Source of the DNA: Xanthomonas sp. DAR 35659
GTDB lineage: Bacteria; Pseudomonadota; Gammaproteobacteria; Xanthomonadales; Xanthomonadaceae
Length of the DNA stretch: 64,000 bases
Reading direction: 5' to 3'
Assembly (NCBI RefSeq): GCF_041242975.1
Contig: NZ_CP162488.1
Coordinates: forward strand, 920,001-984,000
Below are positions 1-7,564 of the stretch, one piece after another (within the stretch, counting starts at the first letter, position 1; the number at the start of each line of letters is the position of its first letter). The position numbers and the translations under genes are program-made. The notes beneath the pieces were generated by a model, which worked only from the letters and a program-made list of their open reading frames with translations, searched no databases and had not been told where the DNA came from.

Positions 1-582
1 GCCGCGGTCGTGCAGCACCGCCCAGGCCGTGGCCAGCGCGCCGTCGCCCTGCACGTGCACGCCGTCGAGCAGATTGTGCCCGGCCACCAACAGCGCGCCG
101 AGCAGGGCCAGCAGCGGCCGCGGCAGCCACAGCAGCGCCGCCAGCGCCAGCATGCTCAGGCCGATCGCCCAGATCACCTGCAGGTACAGCACCTGCGGCG
201 GGAAGGCGAAGGTCCAGGCGAGGTTGACCAGGGTCAGCTCCAGCACGATCAGGAACAGCCCGCGCTTGAGCAGGAACGCCGCCGCCGCGGCACGGCCGCG
301 CGGCTGCCGCGCAGCGTACAGCCAGGCCGACAGCCCGGTCAGGAACACGAAAACCGGCGCGCACAGGTGCGCCAGCAGGCGGGTCGCGAACAGCGCCGGC
401 GCGGTGCGCTCCACGTCCATCGGGTCGCCGATCTGGTGCTGCATGTAGAAGGTCTCGCGCACGTGATCCAGCAGCATCAGCAGCATCACCGTGCCGCGCA
501 GCAGGTCGATCGAGGTCAGGCGCGCGGCCGGCGCTGCGGGGACGACGGGGGAAGCGGGCGAAGCGAGGGCAACAGGCGGCAT
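1..582 (-). CDS. DUF1624/HGSNAT-like multi-pass membrane acyltransferase homologue (3' part outside window)
   Basis: Read on the minus strand, an ATG at 582 opens 194 codons that run off the left edge, so only the N-terminal part is visible. About 20 residues in is the start typical of the heparan-alpha-glucosaminide N-acetyltransferase-like (DUF1624) family, SIDLLRGTVMLLMLLDHVR, with an Arg-Gly followed by Asp-His-Val-Arg at the first membrane helix. Further hydrophobic helices follow (FVFLTGLSAWLYA, FLIVLELTLVNLAWTF). The family consists of inner-membrane proteins thought to move acyl groups across the membrane; the substrate here is unknown. It lies downstream of the cytosine deaminase on the same strand with about 250 bp between, so co-transcription is uncertain. 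Confidence 0.8.
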   Translation of the reverse strand, partial: MPPVALASPASPVVPAAPAARLTSIDLLRGTVMLLMLLDHVRETFYMQHQIGDPMDVERTAPALFATRLLAHLCAPVFVFLTGLSAWLYAARQPRGRAAAAAFLLKRGLFLIVLELTLVNLAWTFAFPPQVLYLQVIWAIGLSMLALAALLWLPRPLLALLGALLVAGHNLLDGVHVQGDGALATAWAVLHDRG

Positions 583-832
583 GCGGCGCGATCAGTGTTC
601 GTCTATTGAAATAATATAACATTAGACCTGCGGGCATCTGCGCGCCAGTGATGACGCCCCTGGTCTTGCTGGTGTTATGGCTGCGCTGTCTATCGAGGCC
701 GCGGCCGCAGCGAGCGGCGAGCGATGTCTTGCGGGTGCACGTTGCTGGCTGCGCCGGCCGCTAGCCCGGTTTGGGAGCGGCCGAGATCGCGGCCCGTTGC
801 CTGTGGCCGTTGCGCCCGGCCCCGCGCGGCGC

Positions 833-1288
833 TCAGTCCTCGCCGATGTCCTCGTTCCACACGTCCGGGTTGGCGGCGATGTAACCGCCGAGCAGGTCGA
901 TGCATTCCTGGCTGTGCAGGTCGATCACGTTGACGCCGCTCTCGCGCAGCCAGTCGATGCCGCCCTGGAAGGTGACCGACTCGCCGACCACCACGGTGCC
1001 GATGTTGAACTGGCGCACCAGGCCGCTGCAGTACCAGCACGGCGCCAGCGTGGTGACCATGATGGTGTCCTTGTAGCGGCGCTGGCGGCCGGCCTTGCGG
1101 AACGCGTCGGTCTCGCCGTGCACCGAGGGGTCGCCCTCCTGCACGCGGCGGTTGTGGCCGCAGCCGAGCAGGCGGCCGTCGTTGTGGTACAGCGCCGCGC
1201 CGATCGGGATGCCGCCTTCGGCCAGGCCCTGGCGGGCTTCGGCGATGGCGGTGTCGAGCAGGGCGCGGTAGTCGGGGGTGGTCAGCAT
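833..1288 (-). CDS. Cytosine deaminase, Fcy1-like nucleoside/base deaminase
   Basis: A 151-residue zinc-dependent deaminase. The catalytic motifs are in order: HGE at 57-59 (His zinc ligand and proton-shuttling Glu) and PCWYC at 83-87 (two Cys ligands). The N-terminal EGGIPIG stretch, the spacing and the C-terminal DIGED end closely match yeast-type cytosine deaminase (Fcy1) rather than CodA or guanine deaminase. The expected reaction is cytosine to uracil in pyrimidine salvage, in the cytoplasm. It is divergent from ubiE, with 113 bp between the two starts. No clear ribosome binding site precedes the chosen ATG. Other base substrates, such as isocytosine-like compounds, cannot be excluded. 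Confidence 0.85.
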   Translation of the reverse strand: MLTTPDYRALLDTAIAEARQGLAEGGIPIGAALYHNDGRLLGCGHNRRVQEGDPSVHGETDAFRKAGRQRRYKDTIMVTTLAPCWYCSGLVRQFNIGTVVVGESVTFQGGIDWLRESGVNVIDLHSQECIDLLGGYIAANPDVWNEDIGED

Positions 1289-1386
1289 CGTGCGGGCCGG
1301 CGGGGGTGTGGCTACGCAGTCTGGCCCAGGCGGCCAGGGCTGTCATCCGCCGCGCGGCCGGTTGACCGCCACGGAGCGGCCGGCAG

Positions 1387-1395
1387 TGCGATAAT
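1387..1395 (+). promoter_or_regulatory. Extended -10 promoter for ubiE, probably leaderless
   Basis: TGC-GATAAT is an extended -10 element ending six bases before the ubiE ATG. Transcription would then start at or next to the A of the start codon, giving a leaderless mRNA. No Shine-Dalgarno sequence precedes the ATG. A TTGACC at 1362-1367 is 22 bp away, too far for a normal -35. The same GATAAT-N6-ATG arrangement occurs in front of ybeD at 42561. Confidence 0.55.
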
Positions 1396-1401
1396 CCCGG
1401 C

Positions 1402-2163
1402 ATGAGCGAATCTCCCTACAAGTCAGGCACCACCCATTTCGGCTTCCGTGACGTCGCCGCCAAGGACAAGCAGAAGCTGGTCGGCGAGGTGTTCACCTCG
1501 GTCGCCGGCAACTACGACCTGATGAACGACCTGATGAGCCTGGGCATCCACCGGGCCTGGAAGCGCTATTTCGTCGCCACCGCGCAGGTCAAGCCGGGCG
1601 ATCGCGTGCTCGACCTGGCCGGCGGCACCGGCGACATCGCCGCGCTGCTGAAGGACCGGGTCGGCGCCGACGGCGAGATCGTGCTGGGCGACATCAACGC
1701 CGGCATGCTGTCGGTGGGCCGCGACCGGCTGACCAACCGCGGCCTGGTCGCGGGCCTGGACTACGTGCAATGCAATGCCGAGGCGCTGCCGTTCCCGGAC
1801 CAGAGCTTCGACCTGGTGACCATCGCCTTCGGTCTGCGCAACGTCACCGACAAGGATGCGGCGCTGCGCGAGATGTACCGCGTGCTGAAGGTCGGCGGGC
1901 AGGCGCGGGTGCTGGAGTTCTCCGAGGTCACCGCCGACTGGTTCAAGCCGCTCTACGACTTCCATTCGTTCAAGATCCTGCCGCGGCTGGGCCAGTTGTT
2001 CGCCAGGGATGCCGACAGCTACCAGTACCTGGCCGAGAGCATTCGCAAGCACCCGCCGCAGGACGCGCTGAAGGGCATGATGGCCGAGGCCGGCTTCGCC
2101 CGCAGCCACTACAAGAACCTGACCGGCGGCATCGTCGCGATCCATTCGGGCTATAAGATCTGA
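1402..2163 (+). CDS. ubiE: UbiE, demethylmenaquinone / 2-polyprenyl-6-methoxy-1,4-benzoquinol C-methyltransferase
   Basis: This 253-residue SAM-dependent methyltransferase has the family hallmarks: the N-terminal [10 protein letters not shown] stretch, [22 protein letters not shown]-binding motif [11 protein letters not shown] at about 71-80, and [13 protein letters not shown] downstream. It performs the C-methylation step of ubiquinone (and, where present, menaquinone) synthesis at the cytoplasmic face of the membrane. Length and motifs are normal. The ATG at 1402 follows an extended -10 element directly. It ends in front of a GGGATT-type inverted repeat that separates it from the next gene. 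Confidence 0.96.
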   Translation: MSESPYKSGTTHFGFRDVAAKDKQKLVGEVFTSVAGNYDLMNDLMSLGIHRAWKRYFVATAQVKPGDRVLDLAGGTGDIAALLKDRVGADGEIVLGDINAGMLSVGRDRLTNRGLVAGLDYVQCNAEALPFPDQSFDLVTIAFGLRNVTDKDAALREMYRVLKVGGQARVLEFSEVTADWFKPLYDFHSFKILPRLGQLFARDADSYQYLAESIRKHPPQDALKGMMAEAGFARSHYKNLTGGIVAIHSGYKI

Positions 2164-2164
2164 G

Positions 2165-2256
2165 AGGCCGGGATTCGGGAATGGGGATTGGGGATTCGTA
2201 AGGAGCGGGCTGCTGCGCTTTGCGAATCCCCACTCCCGAATCCCCAATCCCGGCCT
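2165..2256. repeat. GGGAATNGGGATT-type inverted repeat
   Basis: The left arm starts AGGCCGGGATTCGGG and the right arm ends CCCCAATCCCGGCCT, about 34 nt each with imperfect pairing and a loop of roughly 25 nt. It lies between ubiE and the aminopeptidase gene and could act as a transcript hairpin. Relatives of the same repeat are at 19362-19472 and 19580-19620, around 21864-22024, and inside mreC (22856-23116). Confidence 0.75.
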
Positions 2257-2298
2257 TCCGGTAAACTGCGGGTTTTCCCCGAACCGGTGCTGTCCGCC

Positions 2299-4242
2299 AT
2301 GCGTTCCCCGTTCCTGTTGTTGTCCCTGGCCGCGGTCATCGCGACCGGGTGTTCCCGCGAGGCGCCCACCGAGGCCGCCGCTCCCGCCGCCGCCAAGCCC
2401 GCGCCCGCCGCCGCCGTGAAACCCGCCGACCGCAGCCACGACGAAAGTTCCTACGCCGATCCGTCCAAGGTCGTGATCAAGGATCTGGCGCTGGACCTGA
2501 AGCTGGATTTCGACAGCAAGCAGATCGGCGGCACCGCCACCTACACGCTGGACTGGAAGGACAAGAGCGCCAAGCAACTGGTGCTGGACACGCGCGAGCT
2601 GACCATCGAGAAGGTCCAGGGCGACGACGGCAAGGGCAACCCGGCGCCGCTGCAGTACGCGCTGGCGCCGGTGGACAAGATCTACGGCAGCAAGCTGACC
2701 ATCGAGGCGCCGACCCAGCCGCAGAAGGTCACCATCGCCTACCACACCGCGCCGACCGCCTCGGGCCTGCAGTGGCTGGAGCCGTCGATGACCGAGGGCA
2801 AGAAGCTGCCCTTCATGTTCAGCCAGTCGCAGGCGATCCACGCGCGCTCGTGGGTGCCGCTGCAGGACACGCCGAGCGTGCGCTTCACCTATAGCGCGCA
2901 TGTGACGTCGCGTCCGGACGTGATGGTGCTGATGAGCGCCGACAACGATCCCAAGACCGCGCGCGACGGCGACTACAGCTTCAAGATGCCGCAGCCCATC
3001 CCGTCCTACCTGCTGGCCATCGCCGCCGGCGACCTGGTGTTCAAGCCGATCTCGGCGCGCTCGGGCGTGTGGGCCGAGCCGGCCATGGCCGACAAGGCGG
3101 CCAAGGAGTTCGAGGACACCGAGAAGATGATCGTGGCCGCGGAAAACCTGTACGGCCCGTATCGCTGGGGCCGCTACGACATGCTGGTGCTGCCGCCGTC
3201 GTTCCCGTTCGGCGGCATGGAGAACCCGCGCCTGACCTTCGCCACCCCGACCGTGATCGTCGGCGACAAGTCGCTGGTGTCGCTGATCGCGCACGAACTG
3301 GCGCATAGCTGGTCCGGCAACCTGGTGACCAACGCCAGCTGGAAGGACATCTGGCTCAACGAAGGCTTCACCACCTACGTGCAGGCGCGCATCACCGAGG
3401 CGCTGTACGGCGCCGAAGCGGCGGAGATGGAGCGCGAGATCGACCAGACCGATCTGCTCGCCGAACTGAAGGGCATGAGCCCGGCGGACCAGGCGCTGGC
3501 GCTGCCGGCGCTGACCGAGCGCGATCCGGACGATGCTTTGAGCCAGGTCGCCTACGTCAAGGGCGCGTGGTTCCTGCAGTTCCTGGAGCAGCGCTTCGGC
3601 CGCGCCACCTTCGATCCGTTCCTGCGCGGCTGGTTCGACGACCACGCGTTCCAGAGCGCCAACACCGACCAGTTCGTGGACTACCTCAAGAAGAACCTGC
3701 TGGCCAAGAAGCCCGGTGCGGTGAGCGAGGCGGAACTGCACGCGTGGCTGGACGAGCCGGGCATTCCGGCCTTCGCGCAGAAGGCGCGTTCGCGCAACTT
3801 CGCGATGGTCGATACTGCGCGCATCGCCTGGGTCGGCAGCGGCACCTTGCCGGGCAAGCAGGTCACCGACGCCTGGAGCACGCAGGAGTGGACGCGCTTC
3901 CTGAGCGGCCTGGGCGAGACGCTCAAGCCCGAGCAGCTCAAGCAACTGGATGCGGCCTACCACTTCACCGGTACCGCCAACGGCGAGATCGCGATGCGCT
4001 GGTATCCGCTGGCGATCCGCAGCGGCTATGCCGAGGCGCGTCCGGCCGCCGGCGAGTTCATCGCCCGCGTCGGTCGTCGCAAGCTGATCCTGCCGATCTA
4101 CGCCGAACTGGTGAAGACGCCGGACGGCCTGGCCTTCGCCAAGCAGGTGTTCGCCCAGGCCAAGCCCGGCTACCACCCGATCACCACGGTGTCGGTGGAG
4201 GACATGCTGGCCAAGGCCGACAAGGGCGCCGCCGCGCACTGA
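2299..4242 (+). CDS. M1-family metallo-aminopeptidase, predicted lipoprotein (leukotriene A4 hydrolase-like)
   Basis: The ATG at 2299 gives 647 residues with a lipoprotein signal: a hydrophobic stretch followed by the lipobox IATGC, with Cys at about 20, then an Ala/Pro-rich linker. M1 catalytic motifs are complete: exopeptidase motif GGMEN at 305-309, zinc motif HELAH at 332-336 and the third zinc ligand Glu at 355 in WLNEGF. The C-terminal helical region matches the LTA4H-type aminopeptidase arrangement. The enzyme would trim N-terminal residues from peptides in the periplasm while tethered to a membrane. An upstream in-frame ATG at 2188 lies within the repeat hairpin and would bury the signal peptide, so it was not used. 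Confidence 0.92.
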   Translation: MRSPFLLLSLAAVIATGCSREAPTEAAAPAAAKPAPAAAVKPADRSHDESSYADPSKVVIKDLALDLKLDFDSKQIGGTATYTLDWKDKSAKQLVLDTRELTIEKVQGDDGKGNPAPLQYALAPVDKIYGSKLTIEAPTQPQKVTIAYHTAPTASGLQWLEPSMTEGKKLPFMFSQSQAIHARSWVPLQDTPSVRFTYSAHVTSRPDVMVLMSADNDPKTARDGDYSFKMPQPIPSYLLAIAAGDLVFKPISARSGVWAEPAMADKAAKEFEDTEKMIVAAENLYGPYRWGRYDMLVLPPSFPFGGMENPRLTFATPTVIVGDKSLVSLIAHELAHSWSGNLVTNASWKDIWLNEGFTTYVQARITEALYGAEAAEMEREIDQTDLLAELKGMSPADQALALPALTERDPDDALSQVAYVKGAWFLQFLEQRFGRATFDPFLRGWFDDHAFQSANTDQFVDYLKKNLLAKKPGAVSEAELHAWLDEPGIPAFAQKARSRNFAMVDTARIAWVGSGTLPGKQVTDAWSTQEWTRFLSGLGETLKPEQLKQLDAAYHFTGTANGEIAMRWYPLAIRSGYAEARPAAGEFIARVGRRKLILPIYAELVKTPDGLAFAKQVFAQAKPGYHPITTVSVEDMLAKADKGAAAH

Positions 4243-4270
4243 GTCGGCACGCCAAGCGTGACACCCCCAG

Positions 4271-4298
4271 CGGGAGCGGCGTTGGCGAGCCGCTCCCG
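4271..4298 (+). terminator. Possible terminator hairpin after the M1 peptidase gene
   Basis: CGGGAGCGGC and GCCGCTCCCG form a perfect 10-bp stem around an 8-nt loop shortly after the aminopeptidase stop. The following sequence is only weakly T-rich, so this may be an mRNA-stabilising hairpin instead of a strong terminator. Confidence 0.5.
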
Positions 4299-4428
4299 CG
4301 TTCGTTCTGGCGTGCCCCTGAGGCGCATCGCACCTGATGCCGAATGCGCCGTCCGCGCGGGGCTTGGCGCCGGCTGCGGCCGCATGCGAAGGTAGCGGCA
4401 TGGCACGCCACAGGTTTCCTTCTCTTCC

Positions 4429-5415
4429 ATGATGCTGCTCGTCGCGTTGCTGCTGGCGGTGCTGGCCGCGAGCCTGTTGCTGGTCCTGCTGCTGTGCGCG
4501 CTGTTCGCGCTGCGCCGCGATCCGTTCCTGCTGGTGCGCCTGGAAGGCCGGCGCCTGCGCCTCGGTAGCGGCCTGCAGCGCCTCCAGGCGCAGGTCGCGG
4601 GACATCGTTGGACCTACCTGCATCGCGCCGCGGCCGACCCCGCCGCACCGGCGCTGTTGCTGGTGCACGGCTTCACCGGCAGCAAGGAGAACTGGCTGCC
4701 GCTGGCGCGCGCGCTCGGCGAGCGCTATCACCTGTTCATTCCCGACCTGCCCGGCTGGGCCGAGAGCCAGCGTATCGACGGCGCCGACTACGGCTTCGTC
4801 GCGCAGGCCGAGCGCGTGGCCGCGTTCGCCGCGCAATGTGTGCGCCATGCCGATCGCGCGTGCGTGCTGATCGGGCATTCGATGGGCGGCGGCATCGCCG
4901 CGCTCGCCGCTGCGCGTCATCCCGAGCTGTTCGACCGCGTCGGCCTGCTCAATGCCGCCGGCGTGCGCTTCGCCGACAACGCGTTCGGCCAGGCGGTGCT
5001 GGACGGCGCCAATCCGTTCGCGGTGGAGGACGCCGACGCGCTGCGTCGCTACATCGACACCGTGTTCCTGCTGGAGCCGAGCAAGCCGCGGATCCCGTCC
5101 TGGGCGGTGTCGACGATCGTCGCCTGGCGCCGCCGCGAGGCCGGCTTCGAGCAGCAGGTGCTGGCGCGGATCGGACGCAGCGAGGAGGCCTTCCTGCCGT
5201 TCGAGGAGGCCGCGCGCATCCGCCAGCCGGCGCTGCTGCTGAACAGCGCGCAGGACCAGGTGATCGACGCCAGCGCGCTCGGGCTGTACGCGCAGCAGGT
5301 GCCGCAGGCGCTGCAGGTGCTGCTCGACGGCAGCGGCCACATGTCCATCGTCGAGAAGCCGGCCGAGGTGGCGCAGGCGATCGAGACGCTGATCCAACGA
5401 GGAGTCCCCCGATGA
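4429..5415 (+). CDS. Membrane-anchored alpha/beta hydrolase
   Basis: A 328-residue protein with an N-terminal hydrophobic anchor (about residues 3-28) followed by an alpha/beta-hydrolase fold. Visible are the oxyanion motif LLVHGFTG near 77-84, the nucleophile elbow GHSMGG with Ser at 151, an acid region NSAQDQVID and the catalytic His in DGSGHM near the C-terminus. The fold resembles membrane-associated lipases/esterases and BphD-like hydrolases; the substrate is unknown. Its stop overlaps the start of the following lipoprotein gene (ATGA), and the next pair also overlaps, so the three genes probably form one transcript. Confidence 0.85.
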   Translation: MMLLVALLLAVLAASLLLVLLLCALFALRRDPFLLVRLEGRRLRLGSGLQRLQAQVAGHRWTYLHRAAADPAAPALLLVHGFTGSKENWLPLARALGERYHLFIPDLPGWAESQRIDGADYGFVAQAERVAAFAAQCVRHADRACVLIGHSMGGGIAALAAARHPELFDRVGLLNAAGVRFADNAFGQAVLDGANPFAVEDADALRRYIDTVFLLEPSKPRIPSWAVSTIVAWRRREAGFEQQVLARIGRSEEAFLPFEEAARIRQPALLLNSAQDQVIDASALGLYAQQVPQALQVLLDGSGHMSIVEKPAEVAQAIETLIQRGVPR

Positions 5416-6131
5416 AACGCATTCTGCTCGGCGCGCTGTGCGCCGTCGCCCTGGCCGGTTGCGGCGACCGCGAGGCCGAACGCAAGGCGCAGGCCGCGGC
5501 CGAGGCGCAGGCCAGGCAACAGGCCGCCGACGATCTGGCCAAGCAATACGACGCCGCGGTGAAATCCGGCAACTGGGACCTGGCGCGCATCCATGGCGCG
5601 GCGCTGCTGGAGCAGTACCCGGGCTCGGACGCGGCCACGCGCATCGAATCCAGCTATGCCGAAGTCAAGGCCAAGGGCGAGGCGGCGCGCGAGCTGCGGC
5701 GCATGCAGGCCGCCTGGGAGTATTCGCAGGTGCCCGCCGGCAAGGGCACGCAGCGCTCGGCGATGCTGTACAGCCGCGACAAGGTCGATGTGGATGGCAG
5801 CGGTCCCAAGCCGGTGCAACTGGTGTTCCGCGATCACCCGGAGTGGAAGCGCAGCGCCTATCTGGTGCTGCAGGCCGGCGATTTCCGCTGCGCCGGCGGC
5901 TGCAAGGTGCAGCTCAAGGCCGACGACGCGGCGCCGCGCGCGGCCGCGGCGTGGCGCCCGAACACCGACGAGGCGATCGCGATGTTCATCAGCGACGACA
6001 AGGCGCTGTGGAAGCTGGCGCGCAAGACCAAGGTGTTGCAGATCGAGTTTCCGGTGAAGGCGGGCGGCACCCGTACGGCGGTGTTCGAGACCGGTGGACT
6101 GGACGGGTCGCAGATGCCGGGATGGGACTGA
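5412..6131 (+). CDS. Uncharacterised lipoprotein with N-terminal coiled region
   Basis: 239 residues. The N-terminus is a classic lipoprotein signal (LLGALCAVALAGC, Cys at about 17). It is followed by an Ala/Gln/Glu-rich helical segment (about 20-55) and a region with TPR-like character (AKQYDAAVKSGNWDLARIHG). The C-terminal half contains an isolated Cys pair (FRCAGGCKV) and beta-rich sequence. I do not recognise a characterised family. It starts within the stop of the hydrolase gene and overlaps the next gene by 10 bp, so it is translationally coupled to both. Confidence 0.8.
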   Translation: MKRILLGALCAVALAGCGDREAERKAQAAAEAQARQQAADDLAKQYDAAVKSGNWDLARIHGAALLEQYPGSDAATRIESSYAEVKAKGEAARELRRMQAAWEYSQVPAGKGTQRSAMLYSRDKVDVDGSGPKPVQLVFRDHPEWKRSAYLVLQAGDFRCAGGCKVQLKADDAAPRAAAAWRPNTDEAIAMFISDDKALWKLARKTKVLQIEFPVKAGGTRTAVFETGGLDGSQMPGWD

Positions 6132-6763
6132 GCACGCTGGGCGAGGGCGGTGCCGCGCGCGCCGCGGCGTTGCGCGGGGTGCGCCACTGGGTGTTCGACA
6201 TGGACGGCACGCTGACCTGTGCGGTGCACGATTTCGCGTTGATCCGTCGCGCGCTGGGGATTCCGGAACAGGCCGACATCCTGGAGCATCTGGCGGCGTT
6301 GCCGGTGGAGCAGGCGGCGGCCAAGCATGCGTGGCTGTTCGAGCACGAGCGGGCGCTGGCGTTGCAGGCGGTCGCTGCGCCTGGCGCGGTGGCGTTGTTG
6401 CGTGCGCTGCGTGGGGCTGGCTGCACGTTGGGAGTGCTGACCCGCAATGCGCAGGAATTGGCGCGGGTGACCTTGCGCGAGATCGGGGTGGAGCATCTGT
6501 TCGAGGACGCCAGCATCCTTGGTCGCGACGAGGCGCCGCCGAAGCCGCATCCTGGTGGTCTGCAGCAGTTGGCTGCGCGTTGGGGTGTGGCGTCGCGTTC
6601 GCTGGTCATGCTCGGCGATCACGAATACGACCTGCAGTGCGGGCGCCATGCCGGTGCGACGACGGTGTTGCTGCACGCGGACAATCCCTGGCCGGCGTTG
6701 GCTGATTTGCATTTCGCCGATTGCGCGGCGCTGCTGGCGTGGTGGCAGGACGCGGCTGAGTAG
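6122..6763 (+). CDS. HAD-superfamily phosphatase (phosphoglycolate phosphatase-like)
   Basis: 213 residues starting at an ATG 10 bp inside the preceding gene. Haloacid dehalogenase motifs are in order: FDMDGTLT (motif I, nucleophile and acid Asp), VLTRN (motif II), KPHP (motif III Lys) and MLGDHEYDL (motif IV; here GDHEYD instead of the usual GDxxxD). A small helical cap lies between motifs I and II, as in Gph-type enzymes. It probably hydrolyses a small phosphorylated metabolite in the cytoplasm; the substrate cannot be read from sequence. It is the last gene before the repeat-rich gap. Confidence 0.85.
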   Translation: MGLSTLGEGGAARAAALRGVRHWVFDMDGTLTCAVHDFALIRRALGIPEQADILEHLAALPVEQAAAKHAWLFEHERALALQAVAAPGAVALLRALRGAGCTLGVLTRNAQELARVTLREIGVEHLFEDASILGRDEAPPKPHPGGLQQLAARWGVASRSLVMLGDHEYDLQCGRHAGATTVLLHADNPWPALADLHFADCAALLAWWQDAAE

Positions 6764-6774
6764 TGTGGCTTCTC

Positions 6775-6840
6775 TGTAGGAGCGGCTTCAGCCGCGACAG
6801 ATAGTTGATGCAGCCTGTCGCGGCTGAAGCCGCTCCTACA
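6775..6840. repeat. REP hairpin, GTAGGAGCGGCTTCAGCC family
   Basis: Two 26-bp arms, TGTAGGAGCGGCTTCAGC... and its reverse complement, face each other around a 14-nt spacer directly after the HAD gene. It may act as an mRNA 3' hairpin. Members of the same family recur at 16711-17287, 47190-47260 and 56709-56778. Confidence 0.85.
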
Positions 6841-6904
6841 GTTTCCTCTCGATCCGACACGCAAAACCTAAAGCAACAGCAAAGCTTTCGCCTTACGGCG
6901 AGTC

Positions 6905-6932
6905 ACTTTTCTTTGCTTGTGCAAAGAAAAGT
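6905..6932. repeat. Perfect 12-bp inverted repeat ACTTTTCTTTGC
   Basis: ACTTTTCTTTGC, loop TTGT, then GCAAAGAAAAGT is a perfect hairpin. From general knowledge this sequence and the bases after it (AACCAAAAGAAGC) recur in intergenic regions of many xanthomonads and pseudomonads, where they are often mis-annotated as short ORFs. Confidence 0.7.
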
Positions 6933-7051
6933 AACCAAAAGAAGCGCTTCACCACAGCCGAAGGCTGGTCAAGCACACCCTGCCTGTGCGCGCTCCGGGT
7001 CCGCGAATAGGGCGGGATTCGCGGAAGGGGCATCCTGCCCCTGCCGCGAAC

Positions 7052-7088
7052 GGCGCACATCCATGTGCGCCGCCCCTGCGGGGTTTTT
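7052..7088 (+). terminator. Candidate terminator hairpins with T-run
   Basis: GGCGCACAT facing ATGTGCGCC is followed at once by GCCCC-TGC-GGGGTTTTT. The second hairpin with its T-run has rho-independent form and would insulate the xox promoter from transcripts coming from the HAD operon. Confidence 0.5.
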
Positions 7089-7140
7089 CCCACTCTATTC
7101 GCCGCTACGGAAGGGAACCCGGAAAATCCAAAGCAATAGC

Positions 7141-7245
7141 AACAGCCACAGCAGCAGCCACAACCATGGCCACAGCCAGAGCCACGGCCAGAGCCACGGC
7201 CAGAGCCACGGCCAGAGCCAGAGCTACGGCCAGACCCACGGTCGG
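7141..7245. repeat. Imperfect tandem repeat, 12-nt unit GGCCAGAGCCAC
   Basis: After a diverged start (AACAGCCACAGCAGC), the 12-nt unit GGCCAGAGCCAC repeats about four times and then decays into AGAGCTACGGCCAG. There are no spacers or conserved longer units, so it is a simple tandem tract and not a CRISPR array. It lies about 220-320 bp upstream of the sigma-54 promoter. Confidence 0.8.
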
Positions 7246-7463
7246 GGGCGTACCGCGGTCGGATGAGACCGACGCTCCAAGAGAAGAGGCGCCGATGTGC
7301 CGATCTCGGCCAGCCGAGCGCACCGCTGCGCTGATCGCGATACAGGTCCGTGGCACAAAGTGTGGCGATATCGATACAGCGCCGCCGCTGGACGGGGCCG
7401 CGCTGGTGTCCCGTGGGCCGGCGATGCCTGTCCTGGCGGCGATGCCGCGCTGCAGCAGGGCGC

Positions 7464-7479
7464 TGGCACGTGGGTTGCT
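7464..7479 (+). promoter_or_regulatory. Sigma-54 (-24/-12) promoter of the xox operon
   Basis: TGGCACG-TGGG-TTGCT (preceded by C) matches the RpoN consensus YTGGCACG-N4-TTGCW at every specified base, with correct GG/GC spacing. The -12 element is 86 bp before the xoxF ATG, leaving a leader of about 75 nt. The only enhancer-binding protein gene in the window is the convergent AcoR-type regulator at 17301-19280. Confidence 0.8.
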
Positions 7480-7564
7480 CGTTCTTCTCGCGATGTTCCC
7501 GCATCCCGCCGCGCCGCATCGGCCGACGGCAAGCGCCACGGCACTCAACGAGGGGAGTAGAACG

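Larger units (their letters stand above)
6841..7463. other. Long non-coding leader region upstream of the xox operon
   Basis: No convincing gene is seen. The region holds a perfect palindrome (6905-6932), strong GC hairpins followed by a T-run (7052-7088), a tandem 12-nt repeat tract (7141-7245) and, near 7354-7364, a short imperfect palindrome CACAAAGTGTG about 100 bp upstream of the sigma-54 promoter that could be an activator site. Open frames crossing this stretch encode only low-complexity or shadow sequence. Confidence 0.6.

Noticed and set aside
1423-5397. Very long open frame on the minus strand opposite ubiE, the M1 peptidase and the hydrolase
   Set aside because: It is antisense to three genes with complete family motifs, is rich in Arg/Gln/His/Ala as expected from reverse reading of high-GC codons, and has no domain of its own.
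7141-7245. Possible CRISPR-like array
   Set aside because: Units are 12 nt, contiguous and decaying, with no unique spacers and no cas genes nearby.
7351-7366. Second sigma-54 promoter (TGGCAC at 7351)
   Set aside because: The -12 element lacks the required GC at the right spacing; the match at 7464-7479 is far better.
6986-7564. N-terminal extension of xoxF through the leader region
   Set aside because: It would translate hairpins, tandem repeats and the sigma-54 promoter, and would bury the lipoprotein signal that starts at 7565 behind a good ribosome site.
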